Assembly (NCBI GenBank): GCA_015680685.1
Contig: MNCI01017954.1
Location: 496,516-553,435 of the forward strand
From: Gnetum montanum
Lineage: Eukaryota > Streptophyta > Gnetopsida > Gnetales > Gnetaceae
Direction of reading: 5' to 3'
DNA length: 56,920 bases
A program made the translations under genes and the position numbers. The notes beneath the pieces were generated by a model, which saw only the letters and a program-made list of their open reading frames with translations, did no database searches and was not told the DNA's origin. Positions 45,690 to 56,920 of this stretch are shown in pieces. Every line of letters begins with the position of its first letter. Within the stretch, counting starts at the first letter, position 1.

Positions 45690-47830
45690 TCACAATAGAA
45701 CCATGGATTACTAATCATTGTGTAACCTTAAAACAATTGCAATACCTTAACTCCTAAGGGTAGTTACACTTGGCTAAGTTGTGATTATGACTAATTTAAT
45801 TAACTTAATTATTATTTCTTTTTATGCCTTATCATTGATAAATCATCTTGGAGGTTTTTGGAAGGGTTAACTTGGAAAAAATTTGATGTTTATGTATGAT
45901 TAAGGTTACTAACCCTTGGGTGAGTTAGAAAAAATTTTCAAAAATTACATCAAAAACCTTAAGGTTTGTGGCCCCAACGATAAAGATCTTACCTCTAGTA
46001 AGTGCAAGATCAAAAAACATAGTGATTTGGACAAGCAATTTAAAAGTTATGGACTTTGGAAGGTTTTGGGCTCTGAAAAATTGCAAAAATTCCTTGTGTG
46101 TTATGAGCAAATGACAAAAAATTCCAAAGTATCCAATGGTATATATGGTATTTTTGTATTATGTTGATGAGGCCTCAACAATGGGGCCTTGTCTACGGTG
46201 TCAGCTATGTTGATGAGGCCTCGACGATATAGTTGTTGACCATTATTGACTTCTGTTGACTTTGGTCAAACTTTCAAAATACAAGGAATTTTTTGATGAA
46301 ATTGGGATCAAATGAAAGCTTAGAAGACCAAGAATAGTATGAAATCATGAGAAGAGGGTGTTGAAGTTCATAATGTTGAAAAAATGGAGAAAAATTGATT
46401 TAATGGATGAATGCAATAAAAGATTAAGGAGTATTGAGGAGTTTACATAATGGAAAATACAAAATATAAGATTGTTGCAATGTCAAAGGTAACGAACCTT
46501 AACTAATCAAGCCAAAAGCTATGCAGGTGGGTCCTCCCCATAGCAGGGTCATGCCTTTTTGCCCTTGGATAACCTCAACTAAGGAGTTCTTGGGCCCCAT
46601 AGTTGATTTAATGATCATGACAAGTTAAGGACCAATCCAAAAGAATCCACTCAAGAATCCCAATATGTCAAACTAAGACATAGAGCATAACATAGAACTT
46701 GGAAGTGAGGTGAGTTATGGTAGCATGGATGGATGATAGAGAAGGTGGAATGGAGTTCCAAATTAAGGTTATAAGAAGTCCCTTATTGGAATTGTGGTGA
46801 AAATGACCTGAGAAGTTCCATCCTTAGTCCAGACCAAAACCATCCACTTTTAGTGAATTTGCATCACCACTCTAAGACTAGTCCACCCACTCGAGACACA
46901 AGAGTATCCCCCACAAGACAACCACCATTCCACAAAGAGGAGAGAGAAGTAGGAAGTGAGAGAGAGGGGGTCTTAGTTAGAGGGGACCCTCAGGCATAGG
47001 TGTATGTCTTTCGAGTCCCATAACCAGTGCTTGTAGCTCTTTTATTTATCTAAGGGATGTGCTTTGAATTCCCATTATTTTTATTTGTTTGTTTTATTTT
47101 TTGAAATGGGAACCACACCATGTGAGGACTTATTCATGTTGAAGGGGTGTGCTTTGAATTTCCATCATTCTTGTTTTTTCTTGAATGATGGAAACCATAG
47201 CATGTAATGGCATTATTTGTCCTCCTATCATTGGTGATATGGAAAGGTAAGAAGTTTGTGGAAAACACTCAAGCACTCAAGCAAGAAGAAGAGTACAAAG
47301 AGTATTGAGTTCCATTGAAGTCACACCCTTTACAAACCTTTGGATCTTTCCTAATTTCAGAACTACCAAGTTCACTAATTGATTAAGAGTTTCTTTAATG
47401 AAAAAGGAACCTCAAATTCTTAGAACAAGGAAAACCATAGAGTTTTTTTGGATGGGTGGATGACGTGGACTCATTGCTTGTCCCATGAAAAAATAAACCA
47501 TGTCAAATTCATCAGACATTAGAATTCAAAAATGGAAACCAGACATTGATAATCACACATTAAGCACAAACCATCATTAGTAAACAATAATAGCAGCATT
47601 GTGTCCTATGACAATAAAGCAGATTTATTAGCAAAAATGAGAAAATATCACACTTAATCAAAAGAAACACAAGAGACAAAATAATGTAAAATATATAAGA
47701 AAGTGCAAAATAATCAAGAAAATTTAAATGTACTAAAAAATGGTATAAAATTAGAAAAATTTGAAAATAAAAAATTTGTAAAATCAAAAATGTGAAAAAC
47801 AAAAAGGGTAGAAAATTTGAGAGATCATGG
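45690..47830 (-). other. Noncoding region between integrase and third ORF
   Basis: Contains, from right to left: the T-rich tract (47815-47640), ATCCA-rich block near 47460, two tandem units of about 85 bp around 47055-47215 (GGGGTGTGCTTTGAATT...ACCATRGCATGT), and a U3-like cluster at 46160-46275. No reading frame of a known family. The stretch 45830-46140 is shared with 56600-56850 of the outer element. Confidence 0.6.
46160..46275. promoter_or_regulatory. U3-like GATGAGGCCTC words and TTGAC cluster
   Basis: GTTGATGAGGCCTC occurs twice (about 46163 and 46209) with GGGGCCTTGTC between, the same words that make up the U3 of this element's LTRs. Directly after lie GTTGACC, TTGACTT, GTTGACT and GGTCAAAC within about 45 bp (46234-46275), W-box-type cores. 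It lies about 0.5 kb upstream of the third ORF start (45683). Confidence 0.45.
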
Positions 47831-47836
47831 TAATGA

Positions 47837-49030
47837 TTAGTATGGATGGCCATCTTCCCCACAACTGAGTTGGAAGAAGGAGATCCAAAAAATAGAACCT
47901 GGGTGTCCATCAGGTGAGGCAGTATTTACACTAGCCAATATTGGTTCTAGGAAAGGTTTAATTTTTTGGATATTGACCAATTGATTTTTATTTAGGCTAT
48001 TAGGTTTGTAAATTATCATGACCTCAAAGGGAAAGGTTTGATTAATTATATAAGGTTTCTTCCACAATGTTTGAAATTTTTCCTTTTGAGTTACATGTGT
48101 GGGGTTCTAGTAGAGGACCTTATCTCTTGGTTGAAACTGTACTTTCCTAATTCTAAGGTTATGGTGTTGCTTGCTGAATGCCTTGTTCACCTCATTCAAA
48201 GATAGGATCACTAAGCGATTTTCGTCTAGCACATTTAGATTGATCAATATCTCCTTTTGTGCTAAACTTATGTCAAGGTTTAGTTCACAAGCTATTGAGA
48301 GTGTATGGAGCTCAGATTGAATTGGGAGTGTTGGAAGTTTTCTGTACACTAACTCATAAGGAGAATATCCAATAGGAAGTTTCCAAGTTGATCGGTAAGC
48401 CCAGAGAGTTTCATTAAGTTTTGTGCTAAAATCCATCCTATATTTGCTAATGGTTCACATTCTTATTTTTGCAATCTCTTGATTGGTTAGCTTAGCTTGA
48501 TTGTTGGGTTAGGGGTGGTAACATGTTGTTAATTTATGTTCTACCCCCAAGCGTTGCATTAATTTTCTAAATATGGCACTTGTGAAATGAGTTCCATTAT
48601 CAAAAATTAGTGAACGTGACACCCCAAACCTATTGACAATATGTTGTTGTATAAATCTGGTAATAATGGATGATGTGCAATCTGTAACAACTACCACTTC
48701 AGCCCATTTTGTGCAATAGTTAATTGCTAGTATAATATAAGCTTTCTCATTAGACATGGGTGTGATGGGACCCATGAAGTCAACACCTCATATGTCGAAA
48801 GGTTCTAGTGGTTGAATCCACTGTTGAGGACCTTCCATATGAGCAATCATCCACTCATCACGTTGACAACATTCACAAGATTTGATAAAATGGTGGGCAT
48901 CCCTAAAGATTATGGGCCAATAGTAGCCTACCATTAGGATTTTTATGATCGTTCATCTCTCTGCATAGTGGCCTCCGCAAGGTCCTTCATGAGCATCCTA
49001 GAGAATGTGTAGTTGATCTTTGTTAGGGAC
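47837..49030 (-). pseudogene. Integrase of the full-structure element
   Basis: The N-terminal zinc-binding part is readable at about 49000-48850 (G-P-C-G-G-H-Y, then C-E-C-C-Q-R). The core has V-D-F-M-G-P-I (first Asp) near 48780, then F-D-N-G-T-H-F-T-S (second Asp) in the frame 48775-48509. The third site shows Q-A-K where Q-A-E is expected, so the catalytic Glu is changed. The C-terminal segment 48436-48107 has L-W-A-Y-R-S and Y-S-P-Y-E-L-V-Y. The pol frame ends near 47837 in S-C-G-E-D-G-H, the same ending as the gag-protease element. Confidence 0.82.
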
Positions 49031-49099
49031 ACACTAATGGATCAAGCCATCAACACACACCTTGTAAAGGTGTCCATTGATTTCCATGAAGTATTTAAC

Positions 49100-50782
49100 T
49101 CAATGAAGAAGTTGTTGCCTTTTCCTAAAATCCAATCTTATGGCATCTCTTGAGTGAGAAGATATGTGAGGATGCCATTATACCATATTGGTTTTTTAGG
49201 TGTTGGTTCATTTATTACTCTAGTAAAGAGGAATTTGTGTAGAAATTGATCATAGAGTGGGCTATCATCCTCTTTGTTATCTCATCTTAAGTGAGAAAGA
49301 TGGTCAGCGATCACATTCTTAGTCCCTTTTCAATCTACCATAGTAAGATTGAATTTCTGCAAGATCACAAGACACTGTATAACATGAGGGCTCACTATCA
49401 ACTTATTCATAAGGAAGTGAATTATAGTGTGGTTAACTCATGCAGTGGATATAATATTGATGTTTCTTATCATTCATCTGTGTGAGCATGGCTTCCAAAT
49501 CATAGTTAGATGCATTTGTCATGATATGAAATGGTTTGGACCAATCTGTTGCTTGTAGGATTGGTGTTTTTATGAGTTTCTCTTTTAATTTTTGGAATGC
49601 ATTTTCACATTCCTTGGTCTAAATGAAAGGTTAATCTTTCTTTGTAATTTCTACCAACGACTTTGCAATCTTAGAGAAATTCTTAATAAAGCATTGGTAG
49701 TAACCAATGTGTCTAAAGAATGGCCGAACATCTTTAACAGTCTTTGGTTGGCGTGTTATTCCTTAGATGACCCTTATCTTTTTTGGGTCTATCGCAATCC
49801 CTTTCTATAAAATTCAGTGCCCTAACACAATGCCTTCTTAGACCATGAGATGGCTATTTTGCTAATTGAGCTGTAGGTTTGTCTCAACACATCTCTTTAG
49901 TACTTGCTCAAGTCAGTCCAAGGCTTGCTCAAAGGTAGCTCTATAGGTGGAGAGGTGATCCATAAAAACTTCAACACCACTACCAATTTGTTATTGAAAG
50001 ATACTAAGGACCAAGCATTGAAATGTTGTAAGGGCATTACATAGGCCAAATGACATCTTACAATATGCAAAAGTCCCCTAAGGACTGGTGAATGTTGTTT
50101 TGGCTTGGTCTTCTAGTGTAATTTGGATTTGGTTATAGCCACTATAACCATCCAAGAAACTATAATAACAATGCCTAGATATGGTGTCTAATACTTAATC
50201 AAAAGATGTTAAAGGAAAGTGATCCTTAAATGTTTCCATGTTTAACAACCTAAAGTCAATGTAAACCTATCATTTACCATCCTTCTTTGGTATAATAATG
50301 AGTGGACTAACCCATTCACTATCCATAATTGGATAGATAAACCTCATCTTGAGGAGTTTCTTTATCTCCTCTTTAACGATTTACTTCAATTTGGGGTTTA
50401 TCCATCTCTACAGTTTCCTACCAAGCTTCATGGCTAGGTCAGTGTAGATGCAGTGCTAGCATATCCTTGGATCAATTTCTATTAGCTCTGGATATGATGA
50501 AGTGAAAGCTATTGACCATTTATTCACCACTTTCAACAACTTTTCTTTTTGTTCAGGAGCAAGTTTGGCATTAATGATGATTGGTCTACCATTTTGAAAA
50601 AATGCATAATCCATTCCAACTAGTAAAGTTTTTAGTTCTAAGGGCTCTTGCTTAAAATGATTAGGAATCTTCAGCTCTCCCCAACAGCTATCATCATCTT
50701 CATTAAAGAGTTGGAAATGGACTTGTTTAATTTTGTGCGTGCCTTTTACATATGCACAAGTTAAACTCTTAGTTGGCTTCAT
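49100..50782 (-). pseudogene. Reverse transcriptase and RNase H of the full-structure element
   Basis: The leader frame 50782-50456 (E-L-K-I-P-N-H-F linker) runs into RT: P-L-I-I-I-P-K-K-D-G-K-W near 50320, F-L-D-G-Y-S-G-Y-N-Q-I near 50140, F-G-L-C-N-A near 50050, V-F-M-D-H (catalytic D-D changed to D-H) near 49960, G-I-V-L-G-H near 49835, and the RNase H start P-F-H-I-M-T-N-A-S near 49520. Stops throughout. The wording is Athila-like. Confidence 0.85.
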
Positions 50783-50884
50783 GCATATTGTGCTACTATT
50801 TGAATCAGCTACTAGCCACTGGGTGCCCTCTTATTTTGTGATTGCTACATACAAACATCATTGAATATTAATTTCTTAAGCACA

Positions 50885-51420
50885 TTAGTTGCATGCCTTC
50901 ATGTATGTGCTTTTGATGGACCAAATCTTTTGCATGCAATTGCACTCATTATCATTGTATGTGATGCATGGAATACACTTCTTCTCAACTTGTCCTAACT
51001 CATTCTTCTTAGATATTTTAAGAGATAGGTCCCTTATAGCCATTTGTGCATCGATTGTGCTTAACCAAGTCCTTCCCATGATGATGGGGAAGTCACTTTT
51101 GCAGTTGTCCACCTTGATTACCAGAAAATCAGCAGGATAGTACCAACCACAAACTATGGTTGCAATATCCTCTACTAATTCCAAAGGGATAGTAATCAAC
51201 TAATCTACTAATTCTAAATAGATGTTGCTCTTTTTAAGAGGTGGTAGGTTCCAAGCTTTGTGCATATAATGGGAGATGAGGTTAACTTCAAAACCAGAGT
51301 CAAGAAGAGCCTTGCATGGCTCTTGTCTACCAATTTGTAGAAAGATGAGTGGACTTCCTAGATCAGATCTTTTTGAAGGAAGGTTGCCAACCTTGATCTA
51401 GTTAGAAATAACATGAGTTA
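50885..51420 (-). pseudogene. Aspartic protease of the full-structure element
   Basis: A-L-L-D-S-G-F-E-V-N-L-I-S near 51320-51280, then the open frame 51199-50885 with D-F-P-I-I-M-G-R-T-W-L-S-T. Close match to the protease of the gag-protease element (37360-37730). The D-S-G triad is intact, but a stop separates the two halves. Confidence 0.82.
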
Positions 51421-53900
51421 GCATTATAGTGTAGATCCTAGGCGGCACTTGGTTTGAAGGGTGCTTGAAGGTATTTGATGCAGAGGATGAGGGTACTGGA
51501 GATGTAGGGTGATTAGCTAGAGTAGATAGTGAGGGTTGGAGAGGACTGCTGGGTTGGAAGAAAAGTCATTTTCTTGATCAATTATCTAAACCACTTGGTT
51601 GAAAAACTAGTTGTGAGTGTACAACCCTTGTAGCATTTCATTGCTGTGGCTATGGATGAATTTCATCCTACATGGATGGAGAAAGAGGTAATTGAGTTGA
51701 AGGTGGAGGTGTAGGTGCAGAGGGATGTGGAGGATGATAACAATATAGATATGGGTTTTTTCCTAGAGTAGATTATGAATGTGTTCGATGGTATTCTAGA
51801 GAGTAATAGTGATGCTTGAATGATGCGTGACTTGCCAAACTTCTAGGGGAGATAGATTGTTGAACATAGTATCTATATGGATTTGGTTGTCTATACGGGA
51901 ACTATTGTCTTGGTGGTGGCATTCCCCATGATTTTGGTTGGTACCACTATGGGTACTATTCATAAAGTTATGAAGGAGTTCCACTTGGGTAGTAAGCTTG
52001 TTGTTGCTGGTGGAACTATATTAGATTGCCTTGAGGATAAGGCAATTGTCTTAGAGCTTGCCTACATGCTAGGTGGGGGTTCAATGTGTACACTCCAGAC
52101 TCTTGTAAGTGTGACATCATAGGGAAATATCCCTTTAGATGTTTATTTTGACATATGTTACATTTGGTTTCATCATTAGAGTTTGACTCCACAACTTCCT
52201 TTACTGTAGCAACTTTACCCTTACCTCTTTGGTATGCACATTCAACTTCTTTTTGCCTCTTATAATTATGATCACTATTTTGCTCTTTAGATTCTTTAGC
52301 AATCTTCAAAGTAGTTTGAAAATTTTCATCCAAAGAGTCCCAATACTTGTCAACCTTGGCTAAAATGTCAGAAACATATTTTTGGATAGGCAAGGTCTTT
52401 TTGTTCACCACTTTCTTAAATGGTGACTCCTCCTCATCACAAAATTGGACCTTTCATTTTTTGATAGATGGATCCTTATTGTACTCTTCAACACTCTTTC
52501 CTTTTTTGTAGCTCACCTTCTTCTTTTGCTACCTACTCAATTAGCCTTTGGATTTGATGAGCTCTCATTTTAGACAACCTCCCTTGGGCATACACCCCAA
52601 GGGTTGTTCTTGTTTTTGCCTTAAGCCCATCTATGATGTGGCGAAGTTGTTTCCTCTGAGAGTAACCATGGACAGGGCATCTATGTAAGAGTGAATAGTA
52701 TTGGCCCATGGTGGCATCCAAGGGTTCATGTGCTCCTATTTCCAGCCTTGGATTTGCCTTCTTACATTAGACACTCTAGAGTATGTTTGATATTTATCAT
52801 TGAATAGCTCTAACATGGTACTCCTTCTTTGGATAGATTCTAGTTCTAAGGACTAGTACCAACTTTTAGCTTTCTTAATGAGTATCCTTGGGAAAAGCTT
52901 GAGTTTCTACCACTCGTTCTCGATGTTTTGTAAGGCACAAGCATCTTGAAAAGCTTGCATATGTGTTTGTGGATTAGAATTATATCCCCCCTTAAATCTT
53001 GGGATATTGTTCGTATCTAGGTGCTTGATTTGACTATCCTTCATATGCCTAGTTGGAATCCTTACTATCTCTACAATGTTAACCATACTTTGAGTTGCTA
53101 GTAAAGGCTCATCATCCTTGTTGCATTGGTGACCTTGATGATGGTTTAGAACACCCCTTCAGTTTTGGTGGCCTTCATGATCATTATTATTTTGTTAATC
53201 ACCTTCATTATGGTTGTTTCAATGGTGGCTTCTATGAGAATCATCAGATGAAGGAGGACGTTCAGAATTAGATGGAGAGGATGAAGTGGAAGGTGGACTA
53301 CCACTACCACTTTGGTGTTTTCCACCACTCTTATGCTCTTTACAATCTCCATCATTAGATTCGTTGTTATTGCGATGTTTGCCCAAGTCCCTACCTTGGC
53401 TATCACTCTTCCTTGAACTTGGTCTATGAATAGTTGATCATAGGGTCAAGTTCACATCCTCACCATCATTAGTAGGGGGTGGAGAAACTTCATATTGAGA
53501 ACCTTCGAAGGGAGGGTCCTCATTGTCTTCTTGATCTAGTAGGAACAAGGGGTTAGTGTAATGCTTCTCCTTTGTGGCTTCATGGAGTCTCTCCTGATGT
53601 TTGTCTTACTTACATTGTGTTTTAGTGGGATGCTAGTTTCAAGTGTCATATCCATTCAAAACATACTCTTCATGAAGATTTGCTATGCCTAATTTCTTAA
53701 GGGTTTTAATTAGCCTTCCTAGCATAGATCTATTGGGGGAAAATGACATTGCCCTCCATATCATGCCATCGCATCTGATCATCCTAATGTAGGATGAAGG
53801 TGAAATTTTGGACAAACTCATCTGGATGAATGTATATCACCTTGCATTCTTGTGGGACCAGTGGTTTAGTATTGCCATGCTTACAAGAAGAAGAAGACAT
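51421..53900 (-). pseudogene. Gag of the full-structure element
   Basis: Start ATG at 53900 (M-S-S-S-S-C-K-H). Recognisable parts: H-P-D-E-F near 53830, capsid segment with Y-Y-S-L-L-H-R-C-P and G-L-K-A-K-T-R-T-T-L-G (52721-52533), and the C-terminal frame 52411-52016 with T-L-P-I-Q-K and C-N-I-C-Q-N-K-H-L-K-G. The low-complexity linker is also present (53406-53146, other frame). Multiple frameshifts. Confidence 0.78.
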
Positions 53901-54033
53901 TTTGTAAAGCAAAATGAAATTATCAATGTGCTTTTATAATTTATGTATAGTGGGAATGATATGACCTTAGGTTCATACAATGATATTAGTAATATTCACT
54001 TAGACCTAAATAGTGCACGTTCCACAAACAAAG

Positions 54034-54051
54034 TCCCTGGCAATGGTGCTA
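54034..54051 (-). promoter_or_regulatory. Primer binding site, tRNA-Asp type
   Basis: Minus-strand TAGCACCATTGCCAGGGA, five differences from TGGCGCCGTTGCCGGGGA, all of G-to-A or C-to-T type. It marks the 5' LTR boundary at 54053. Confidence 0.85.
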
Positions 54052-54052
54052 A

Positions 54053-54995
54053 TGATGAGTAGTGAGATACCCCTGTGCCCAACCATATGAATCACAAGCA
54101 TTCATGTGTGATTCGGTTAAATTCCATGGAATTTATCATTTTTAGTGTACTAGCCCTTTAGGGAGTGAATTTAGACTTAAGGTCAATCGTTGTCCTCCCA
54201 ATTACACTTGTGATGTATGTTGGTATGGTTAACTGTAACTAAGGCATCCGATTTTTATCATTTTGTATTTTAGGTTTTGGGTGCTTAAAATGTAGGTAAA
54301 ATGAATTTGATTAACTACTCTAAATTAATTAATTAACTACTATGTAACTAATCCTAACATAAGTATTCGTTCCCACTTTCCGTACACATCCTGAACCCAC
54401 ATATCCACTACTAGGTGACCAAATGCTAGGCTACTGGGTGTACCAAGTGATAACGTTATTGGGATAACCAAGTGAATACATGTTATGCTTGAAGTGGTCA
54501 TACTTATGTATTTAATCTATATAGCTTAATTATCTCATTAACTCAATTACTAGAAAATAATTGCATAATAATTGAGAATAATGAACAAATAATTGGAAAC
54601 ATTAAATGCATAAATAAAAGAGCTAATCTATCTAGAGTGCTGCAAGGTTTATCAGAAATATTATCTTTATTACTACATACACTGTCATGCTTTGGTATAA
54701 CAATTCTTGAATAAAGATCCATATACTCAATGACTCCTGCTGCAGGCACTCAAGAAAAAAATTCTAACTTTCGAATGGAAAAAATGCAAGAGCTTCGCTA
54801 CTATTGAAATCTAGACTCTCCATACATGCAGTAGGCAGGTGTGTATTTATAGGCAATGGACAGACATTGCATCGATGAGGCATTGTTTAAGCACATCAAA
54901 ATGCATAGATGGGGCCTCATGGATGAGGCCTCATCAATGCAATCAGATACATCGACGAGGCCTCATCAACATAGCCAACCAATGACGACTCATCA
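54053..54995 (-). mobile_element. 5' LTR of the full-structure element
   Basis: 943 bp. The plus strand starts TGATGAGTAG and ends CTCATCA. U3 near 54880-54980 has several GATGAGGCC, GGGGCCTCATGGATG and CGACGAGGCCTC words. It differs at many positions from the 3' LTR at 41660-42576, so the insertion is old. Confidence 0.88.
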
Positions 54996-56517
54996 CTAGG
55001 TTTCTACTAGTCATTCCAACAACTTTTCATTTTGGGTTTCATTTAATTTTCTACTGATTGTGCCTATAGAATTTACACATCTTGAAGTGCATATATGTTT
55101 AATACAGATGCTATAGATGCATTCAATGCTTTTGCTATATAGTCAACAACTGCTTCTACCACTATCTCCTACCCTTGGTGCTGCATCACCAAGATAGTTA
55201 CCTCTTCTCCTTCCTCCAACCACATTGAGAAAGTGGTGAAATTCCTAGAGATTTATGGAAATAGATGATGTGTTTCTAGTGACACCATCACCTCTTGAGC
55301 ATTGGGATCTAATTTTGAAGGTAGCTGCATTCTTTGGGTAGAGAAAATGGGACCATCCCTCTCCATTTGGCTAACTATTCGGGCCACCTCATTAAGGTGA
55401 CTCATTGTTGGTTGGTACATATATGGATCTGGCCCACTCTTTCCTACTTGTTGCTCTTGTTCACTCAAGATCTATTCATAGATTTGACATAGACACTCAA
55501 GGATTGCATGGGCCTTTGGTGTTGTTTCTTGAGTGGGTGGTGGTGGTGATAGCTCCTCTTCTTAGGTTATCACTAGCATTTTATCCTTCATGATTTTTTA
55601 CCATGAGGCCAAGGGAAAATACTTGAGAGTGTTGTTAGAGTAGCGAATGATGCCTACCCTTTTGTAAATTTTTTTGATTAGGCATGGAAAGGGCAAGGTT
55701 TTCCTTCCACATTCATTTTCTTTGAAACATTTCTAAATCTCAAACTATATTAGTTGTGGAAGGTTAACGGGGAACTTCCCACTTAGAGTGGCAGATGCTC
55801 AAGTAGAGAAAGTAGTTACCTTACTTTGCCTCATCATTGAATTGAGGTGATAGGTTTCAATCTTAAAATAAATTTTCTCCATTGGTGTGAGTGCATCATA
55901 CTCTTTACAGTCGACTCCATAGCATTGCTGGGTCCACTTCCTCTTGGCTTGGGATCACCTTTTGTAGATAACTCAACTAGCTGTGTTCCTATGTCAGGCA
56001 ACCCAAGTGCATGTGTAATGGCTTCTATTGAGTAGGACACTTAAATGTCCTTAATCTTGACAATAGACTCTGGCCTTCAGCTACTCCTGAAGAGATAGGT
56101 CTCTCCCATGTACCATTCCCCACTAGACATGATTACTAGCCACATGGGAGAAGCTTGTAGTTGTGTCTTGACATCCTTTGGAACTTTGTCCAAAAATGGC
56201 CTAAAGTTGATCTCTTGAATAATCAATCTTTAAATGTCTTAGAACCAAATGATGTCCAAATAGGCTTAAGTCAAAGTGACCTCAAGCCTTGGTGTAGGTT
56301 CAAGCACTTCTCCTCTTTGTGATTATTTAGTTGGCACTTCTTCCTCTAGAATTTGTTAGATAGATTCCACTTTGGGCTCCTCTCAAAGAGGTATCATTGC
56401 ATGGATCACCTCTAGTAGTTCTTGGCCTTGTTCTTGCTAGCCCCTTCTAGCTTTGGGTTGTTTCTCCCATGGTTGTGAGGGTTCTCCTTCTTACAAACAT
56501 TTTTGTTTGGATGTCAT
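54996..56517 (-). pseudogene. N-terminal part of the outer element's third ORF
   Basis: Start ATG 56517-56515 (M-T-S-K-Q-K-C; the sister copy has M-A-P-K-Q-K-C). Frames 56040-55834 (T-H-A-L-G-L-P-D-I-G-T-Q-L) and 55468-55253 (P-D-P-Y-M-Y-Q-P-T-M-S-H-L) are parallel to 45683-44330 of the inserted relative. It continues after the insertion at 41659. Confidence 0.75.
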
Positions 56518-56853
56518 TTATAATCACAATAAGACCATGGATTAGTAATCATTGTGTAACCTTAAAACAATTGGGATACCTTATCTCTTAAGGATGGTTA
56601 TGCTTTGGCTAAGCTATGATTATGGCTAATTTAATTAATCCAATTATCATTTATTTTATGTGTTATTATGAATAATTCATCCCAGAGGTTGTTAGAAGGG
56701 TTAACTTGTGAAAAATTTGATGTTTATATATGATTAATGTTATTAACCCTTTGGGAGAGTTAGGAAAATTTCCAAAAAAATTTATCAATTTTTCATCGAA
56801 AACCTTAAGGTTTGTGGCCCCCACAATAAAGATCTTACCTTTGGTAAGTGTAG

Positions 56854-56920
56854 TGATGAGACGCGGTTTACACTAGGCCGCGATATCGCGTACGTGATAT
56901 CGCGGCCGACGCGATATCGC
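56854..56920 (+). mobile_element. Start of another GATATC-type LTR
   Basis: TGATGAGACGCGG at 56854 matches the LTR start at 40094. GATATC occurs at 56882, 56896 and 56913, all in intact CGCGATATCGCG-like context. It interrupts outer-element sequence that continues unbroken in the relative (45960). The left target site would be TGTAG (56849-56853). The LTR and the rest run off the window. Confidence 0.85.

Larger units (their letters stand above)
41660..54995 (-). mobile_element. Full-structure Athila-like element, 13.3 kb, decayed
   Basis: 5' LTR 54053-54995, primer site 54034-54051, gag, protease, RT-RNase H, integrase, noncoding region, third ORF (45683-42826), purine tract, 3' LTR 41660-42576. 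Flanks share CTAG (41656-41659 and 54996-54999), the remains of a 5-bp duplication. Sequence on each side joins into the outer element's third ORF. RT motifs such as FLDGYSGYNQI and EGIVLGH are characteristic of Athila. All frames carry several stops. Confidence 0.9.
32725..56517 (-). pseudogene. Third ORF of the outer element, in three pieces
   Basis: Start ATG at 56517, stop TGA at 32727-32725. Pieces 56517-54996, 41659-41140 and 33541-32725 total about 2.855 kb after removing target duplications, against 2858 bp in the relative at 45683-42826. The N-terminus is charged and Gln/Pro-rich. A conserved middle part includes M-S-H-L-N-E-V-A-R-I-V (piece 55468-55253). The C-terminal third (33331-33101) is rich in heptad-like Leu/Glu/Lys and should be coiled coil. 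Athila elements often carry an env-like ORF here, but I see no signal peptide or membrane segment, so the function is unknown. Confidence 0.7.
31572..56853 (-). mobile_element. Outer Athila-like element, 3' part, split by insertions
   Basis: Its own sequence is 31572-33541, 41140-41659 and 54996-56853. These pieces join into one collinear copy of the 3' end of the element at 41660-54995: 3' LTR, purine tract, third ORF, and the noncoding stretch upstream of that ORF. Both internal insertions carry target duplications. The 5' LTR, gag and pol lie to the right of the window. It inserted into, or next to, the Tat-type remnant. Confidence 0.88.

Noticed and set aside
1-56920. CRISPR arrays, bacterial operons, rRNA genes
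   Set aside because: Nothing resembling spacer-repeat arrays, Shine-Dalgarno-driven gene clusters or rRNA; the sequence is plant nuclear in character.

Overview
This is a stretch of plant nuclear DNA from a genome rich in old, nested LTR retrotransposons. Plant-type Athila, Tat and chromovirus Ty3/gypsy lineages, a plant-type L1 LINE, GT-AG introns of 65 bp to 3.3 kb, and long AT-rich spacers all point to a large, repeat-bloated genome. A conifer or other gymnosperm is plausible, but that is inference and nothing here proves it. Only one gene looks intact and cellular: a four-exon minus-strand gene at 17987-21932 encoding a 129-residue CENP-S/MHF1 histone-fold protein.

Layout. 1-284: end of an unidentified plus-strand ORF fragment. 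About 284-3900: a decayed minus-strand Ty3/gypsy element of chromovirus type (gag, protease, RT, RNase H, integrase truncated at its inner edge). 3900-6066: AT-rich DNA, degenerate minisatellites, then a TATA-bearing promoter-like stretch. 6067-8292: a decayed plus-strand gene with several introns, function unknown. 9337-10249: a forward solo LTR, which appears to sit inside an old minus-strand gag-protease-only element (about 10250-15119). 15120-17986: AT-rich, with about 50-bp degenerate repeats and a long hairpin. 17987-21932: MHF1, with an E2F-like site upstream. 22401-28032: a minus-strand L1 LINE flanked by a perfect 15-bp target duplication and ending in a G/C-rich tract rather than poly(A). 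29239-31571: a plus-strand Tat-type pol remnant.

31572-56920 is a nest. An outer minus-strand Athila-like element (3' LTR 31572-32479) is split in its third ORF by (i) a forward gag-protease-only element, 33542-41134, with a perfect 5-bp duplication GTAGA, and (ii) a minus-strand 13.3-kb full-structure Athila-like element, 41660-54995. A forward LTR starting at 56854 interrupts it just upstream of that ORF and runs off the window. Removing the insertions restores a third ORF of about 2.855 kb in the outer element, against 2.858 kb in the inserted relative. This supports both the nesting model and a real, length-conserved ORF downstream of integrase.

Two groups share gag, protease, the tRNA-Asp-type primer binding site and most of the LTR. 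Full-structure elements have a U3 built on GATGAGGCC/TCGACGAGGCC motifs and carry pol plus the third ORF. Gag-protease-only elements have a U3 built on GATATC palindromes and lack RT, RNase H, integrase and the third ORF. The latter look like non-autonomous partners that would need enzymes from the former (inference). Most element ORFs are broken by changes fitting C-to-T decay at methylated sites.
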